In this document: in pieces, positions 60,629 through 64,000 of the stretch
Numbering within the stretch: the stretch's first letter is position 1
How the letters are laid out: each line of letters starts with the position of its first letter
Assembly: GCF_012927165.1 (NCBI RefSeq)
Contig: NZ_JABBGA010000003.1
Span: forward strand, 124,001-188,000
DNA from: Zoogloea dura
GTDB taxonomy: Bacteria > Pseudomonadota > Gammaproteobacteria > Burkholderiales > Rhodocyclaceae
Direction of reading: 5' to 3'
DNA: 64,000 nt
Translations under genes and position numbers: made by a program
The notes under the pieces: model-generated
Told to the model about the DNA's origin: nothing
Seen by the model: the letters and a program-made list of their open reading frames with translations, nothing else
Database searches by the model: none

Positions 60629-62806
60629 TCAAACCTCGGCCGGATCCACATCCAGGTGCCAGCGCAGGTCGCGGGGAGGCCGGATGCTCCACAGCAAACG
60701 GCTCCACGCCCCCAGGAAACCCTGCAGGGCCGGCCGGCCGGGGGCTTCGACCAGCAGCTGGGCCCGCTCCCGACGGGCCAGGCGGAGCATGCGCATCGGC
60801 ACCGCATCAAAGACCTGCACACCGAAAGCCTGGGCAAGGGGCAGGGCGGCCGCCCGCGCCTCGGCCAGCCAGGCCAGGGCGCCGGCAACTTCCGGTGCGG
60901 TAGCGCACAGCAGGGCGTTGGCCGCAAAGGGCGGGAAGCGGGCCTGCTTGCGCTCCTCGAGCTGCAAGGCGGCGTAACGCACGAAGTCATGGGCCTCGAG
61001 GCACTTGTAGAGCGGGTGGTCGGGGTACTGGGTCTGCACCATGACCTCGCCGGGCAACTCGCCCCGGCCTGCCCGCCCCCCAACCTGCATCAACTGCTGG
61101 AAGAGCCTCTCCGGCGCCCGGAAGTCGGCTGCGAACAGGGATGAATCCGCGTTGAGCACCCCCACGAAGGTGAGCCGCGGAAAATCATGCCCCTTCGCCA
61201 TCATCTGGGTACCGACCAGGATGTCGGCCTCGCCGCGCCCTATCTGGTCGAGCAGGGCCTCCCACTGCGCCCGGGTGCGCGCCGCGTCACGGTCGATCCG
61301 CAGCACGCGGGCCTGCGGGAAGCGGGCGGCCAGAGTCTCCTCCAGGCGCTGGGTGCCACGGCCAAAGGGCTGGATGTCCTGATCGCCACAGTCGGGGCAG
61401 GCCAGGGGAATCGTCGCCTCGTGGCTGCAGTGATGACAGCGCAGACGCCTGTCGGTCAGGTGGAGCACCATGTTGGCCGTGCAGTGGGGGCAGCGGCTGA
61501 CCCAGCCGCAGGAGGGGCAGGACAGCACCGGCGCGTAACCACGGCGGTTGAGGAAGACCAGGCTCTGTTCCCCCCTTTCAAGGCAGCGGCCGATGGCCCG
61601 CAACAGGTGCTCCGACACGCCGTGCTGCAGCTTCTCCCGACGGATATCCACCGGCCGGACCCGGGGCAGGGTGGCGGCCACCGCCCGGCTGGCCAGCTCC
61701 ACCCGGCGGTAGCGCCCGGTCTCGGCGGCATGCCAGCTTTCCAGCGACGGGGTGGCCGAACCCAGCACGATGGGCACCGCGCACTGGCGGGCGCGCCAGA
61801 TGGCCAGGTCACGGGCGTTGTAGCGGACGCCTTCGTGCTGCTTGTAGCTGGCGTCGTGCTCCTCGTCGACCACGATCAGGCCGAGGCGGGGCAGGGGCGT
61901 GAACACCGACAGGCGGGTGCCAAGCACGATGTCCGCACGCCCCTCCATGGCCTGCACGAAGCCCTGGGAGCGCGCCCCTTCGGCCAGGCCGGAGTGCAGG
62001 CTGACCACCCGGGCCGATGGAAAGCGGCCCGCCACACGCCCCTCCAGCTGCGGCGTCAGGGCGATCTCGGGAACCAGGATCAAGGCCTGCCGGCCCTGGG
62101 CAATCGCCTGCTGGACCAGGCGCAGATAGACCTCCGTCTTGCCGCTGCCGGTCACACCGGCCAGCAGGAAGGGCCGGAAGCAGCCAAAGCCCTCCGACAA
62201 CACCTCCAGAGCGGCCTGCTGCTCGGCCGTCAGTTCCGGGGCGCCGTCCATCAGCGCGGCATCCGCAGCGGCACCGGGGGCGACCCAGCCTCGCTTCAGG
62301 GCATCGGCAACCGCCGGCGCCCCTTCCTCCTCGCGCAACAGGGAACGCCGCCGCGGCCCCTGCTCGGCGAGACGTCGCAGGATGGCCAGCGCACGGCTGT
62401 CACGGCGGGCCTCGTGCAGAGCCTCACGCCCCTCCGGCGTGGCCTCGAGCAGGGGGTCGGCCTCAGTGCCGGCCACGGCATCGGCCTTGCGCAGTCGGGG
62501 TGGCAGGGCCATTGCCACCACCTCGCCCAGGGGGTGCTGGTAATAGCGGGCAGTGAACTCGACCATGGCCAGCCAGTCGGCCGGCAGGGCAGGGGCCTCG
62601 CGCTGGATGGCGATCACCGGCTTGAGACGCTCCACGGGCAGATCGGCGTCTTCCGGCAATGCAACGATCAAGCCGGTCTTCTCGCCCCGCCCGAAGGGTA
62701 CCCGGACGCACCGACCCAGATCCCCAGGCGTGATGTTTTCCGCAGTGTAATCAAACACTTGAGGAATCGGCACCGGCAAGGCGACGCGAACGACGAGGGC
62801 ACTCAT
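60629..62806 (-). CDS. priA: Primosomal protein N' (replication restart helicase)
   Basis: A 725-residue PriA. The ATG at 62806 (MSALVVRVALPVPIPQVFDY) is the conserved start. The N-terminal 3'-DNA-binding domain includes RVPFGRGEKTGLIVAL. The helicase core has GVTGSGKTEVYLRLV (Walker A, about residue 219), PEIALTPQL, DEEHDASYKQ (Walker B), GSATPSLESW, and QMMAKGHDFPRLTFVGVLNAD with QVGGRAGRG. The zinc-binding region contains CPSCGWVSRCPHC and CHHCSHEATIPLACPDCG (four CxxC pairs). It recognises abandoned forks and reloads the replisome. It is divergent in neither direction: hemE lies upstream on the same strand after a 430-nt AT-rich spacer. Confidence 0.96.
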   Translation of the reverse strand: MSALVVRVALPVPIPQVFDYTAENITPGDLGRCVRVPFGRGEKTGLIVALPEDADLPVERLKPVIAIQREAPALPADWLAMVEFTARYYQHPLGEVVAMALPPRLRKADAVAGTEADPLLEATPEGREALHEARRDSRALAILRRLAEQGPRRRSLLREEEGAPAVADALKRGWVAPGAAADAALMDGAPELTAEQQAALEVLSEGFGCFRPFLLAGVTGSGKTEVYLRLVQQAIAQGRQALILVPEIALTPQLEGRVAGRFPSARVVSLHSGLAEGARSQGFVQAMEGRADIVLGTRLSVFTPLPRLGLIVVDEEHDASYKQHEGVRYNARDLAIWRARQCAVPIVLGSATPSLESWHAAETGRYRRVELASRAVAATLPRVRPVDIRREKLQHGVSEHLLRAIGRCLERGEQSLVFLNRRGYAPVLSCPSCGWVSRCPHCTANMVLHLTDRRLRCHHCSHEATIPLACPDCGDQDIQPFGRGTQRLEETLAARFPQARVLRIDRDAARTRAQWEALLDQIGRGEADILVGTQMMAKGHDFPRLTFVGVLNADSSLFAADFRAPERLFQQLMQVGGRAGRGELPGEVMVQTQYPDHPLYKCLEAHDFVRYAALQLEERKQARFPPFAANALLCATAPEVAGALAWLAEARAAALPLAQAFGVQVFDAVPMRMLRLARRERAQLLVEAPGRPALQGFLGAWSRLLWSIRPPRDLRWHLDVDPAEV

Positions 62807-62923
62807 GGGCGGCAGCAATTCTTCAGTTTTTAAAAATTATAAATATCAGTAACTTACATTGTTTTTATGAAGCTCTGCCTGTGAAACAAAGCTGAAGCCT
62901 TTGGGTGAAAATGGGTATTTATC

Positions 62924-62946
62924 TTGTCCACAAAACCTGTGGATAA
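62924..62946. promoter_or_regulatory. DnaA-box-like pair in the priA/hemE spacer
   Basis: TTGTCCACA (62924-62932) and TGTGGATAA (62938-62946, reverse complement of the consensus TTATCCACA) lie head to head 5 nt apart, with a third TTGTGGA-like copy at 62949-62956. They sit in the AT-rich spacer 62807-63183, which otherwise shows no gene. Confidence 0.55.
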
Positions 62947-63183
62947 CTTTGTGGAAGAACTCATTGAAAGGACGCTAAACCCGCTTTCCATAAGCGTTTT
63001 TCCTACTCTGCCCAAAACAGAAGCACAAAATAATTCATTTAAATACAAAGGCTTATACAATCATGGCATATTTGGCGAGGAGCACTGTAATAAAACGGAC
63101 AAAAACCTTGGTGCTGTGCACAAGTCAAGCCCCGAAAGCCAAATTTAGTGCTTGACGGGGGAGCTTTCAGCAGCCCGGCGGAA

Positions 63184-63211
63184 ACAAAAGGGCCGGCCAC
63201 CAGGCCGGCCC
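63184..63211 (-). terminator. Intrinsic terminator of hemE
   Basis: On the minus strand GGGCCGGCC and GGCCGGCCC form a 9-bp perfect stem with a 4-nt loop, followed by TTTTG. It lies 23 nt past the hemE stop. Confidence 0.85.
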
Positions 63212-63234
63212 AGCAGATACACCGGAACTACGCT

Positions 63235-64000
63235 TCAGCGACTGCCGGCGCGCAGGCTGCGGCTGTATTCATGCACCGTATTGACCAGCACGCTGACGTT
63301 CTCGGGCGGGGTGAACTGGGAAATCCCATGGCCGAGGTTGAACACATGGCCGGGATTCGGGCCGAACGCATCCAGCACCTTGCGCGTCTCGGCAGCCACC
63401 GCTTCCGGGCTACCGAACAGGACGGCCGGATCGAGATTGCCCTGCAGCGCCACCTTGTCGCCCACCAGGCGGCGGGCCGCACCGATGTCCACGGTCCAGT
63501 CGAGGCCCACCGCGTCGGCACCGCTGTCGGCGATGTCGGCCAGCCACAGGCCGCCACCCTTGGTGAAGACGATGCAGGGGATCTTCTCGCCATCCTTCTC
63601 GCGGGTCAGGCCGGCAATGATCTGGCGGATGTAGGAGAGCGAGAATTCACGGTAGGCCTCGTGGGCCAGCACGCCACCCCAGGAGTCGAAGATCATCACG
63701 GCCTGGGCGCCGGCCTCGATCTGCGCATTGAGGTAGGCCGTGACGGCCTTCGCGGTGATATCCAGGATGTGGTGCATCAGGTCCGGACGGCTGTACAGCA
63801 GGGCCTTTACCTTGCGGTAGTCGTCAGAGCCGCCACCTTCGACCATGTAGCAGGCCAGGGTCCAGGGGCTGCCAGAAAAGCCGATCAGCGGCACCGAGTT
63901 GTCGAGCGCACGGCGGATCTCGGCGACCGCATCCATCACGTAACCGAGTTCCTGGTTGGGATCAGGCACGGCCAGATTGCGGATCTCCCACTCTTCCTTG
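63235..64000 (-). CDS. hemE: Uroporphyrinogen decarboxylase, 3' part (5' end outside window)
   Basis: The frame stays open to base 64000, so about 255 C-terminal residues are present. Recognisable HemE blocks are [41 protein letters not shown], then [78 protein letters not shown], and the C-terminal [27 protein letters not shown]. The enzyme decarboxylates uroporphyrinogen III to coproporphyrinogen III in heme synthesis, competing with cobA for the same substrate. It ends in a strong terminator. The N-terminal substrate Arg residues are outside the window. Confidence 0.96.
   Translation of the reverse strand, partial: KEEWEIRNLAVPDPNQELGYVMDAVAEIRRALDNSVPLIGFSGSPWTLACYMVEGGGSDDYRKVKALLYSRPDLMHHILDITAKAVTAYLNAQIEAGAQAVMIFDSWGGVLAHEAYREFSLSYIRQIIAGLTREKDGEKIPCIVFTKGGGLWLADIADSGADAVGLDWTVDIGAARRLVGDKVALQGNLDPAVLFGSPEAVAAETRKVLDAFGPNPGHVFNLGHGISQFTPPENVSVLVNTVHEYSRSLRAGSR

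Noticed and set aside
62924-63148. TTG-initiated 74-codon frame in the priA/hemE spacer
   Set aside because: It begins inside a DnaA-box-like sequence, has no ribosome binding site and no family resemblance.
62807-63183. Chromosomal replication origin (oriC)
   Set aside because: Only two or three DnaA-like boxes and no dnaA, dnaN or parAB genes nearby; a regulatory or titration role is more likely.

Overview
The window is high-GC bacterial chromosome, almost wall-to-wall coding. Gene content points to a free-living betaproteobacterium, most likely of the Rhodocyclales (Azospira/Zoogloea/Azoarcus type): priA next to hemE, a DUF3683 FAD/Fe-S oxidoreductase, a phasin, a PEP-CTERM exported esterase, cobalamin genes, rubrerythrin/rubredoxin, and FecR/CHASE2 signalling. 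The genus is inferred from gene content, not from a marker gene. I see no rRNA, tRNA, IS element, prophage or CRISPR array.

Left part (1-14.9 kb). After the tail of an AAA ATPase gene and pdxH comes the main accessory locus. It holds a giant filamentous-haemagglutinin/CdiA-like exoprotein gene (fhaB-like, minus strand, about 4,130 codons) followed at once by two lipoprotein genes. The exoprotein has a TPS secretion domain, thousands of residues of beta-helical repeats, and a C-terminal domain with an apparent alpha/beta-hydrolase Ser-Asp-His triad. The first lipoprotein starts 9 nt after its stop. The last ~1,140 codons and this lipoprotein gene are clearly AT-richer than the rest, which suggests an exchanged effector/immunity-type cassette. 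No TpsB transporter is in the window.

15-37 kb. A TetR/CerR regulator heads an RND efflux operon (OMF, MFP, RND pump). Then come a YqjD/YqjE/YqjK-like envelope stress operon with a phosphoribosyltransferase, a divergent MarR/aminotransferase pair with palindromic operators, three cobalamin genes (a CbiET-like protein with a long disordered extension, cobA, cobB), an SDR/DUF2269 operon with a GbsR/MarR-like regulator and matching operators, a 1,295-residue FAD/Fe-S oxidoreductase, and a PEP-CTERM GDSL esterase.

37-53 kb. RidA, ilvA, a phasin, a rubredoxin reductase/rubredoxin/rubrerythrin oxidative-stress set, xthA, pyrE, a coiled-coil exported protein, a GloB-like hydrolase, an OmpR-type regulator, mscL, a FecR/LysM protein coupled to a CHASE2 histidine kinase, an AsmA protein and a nitronate monooxygenase.

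53-64 kb. A three-gene signalling operon (CheY-like receiver, CheC-like phosphatase, diguanylate cyclase), an MFS transporter, a Fur-box-preceded DUF2325 pair, a MarR/AhpD divergent pair, a small Ala/Pro/Lys-rich exported protein, priA, an AT-rich spacer with DnaA-box-like sequences, and the 3' part of hemE running off the right edge. Several intrinsic terminators and palindromic operators are visible and are listed separately.
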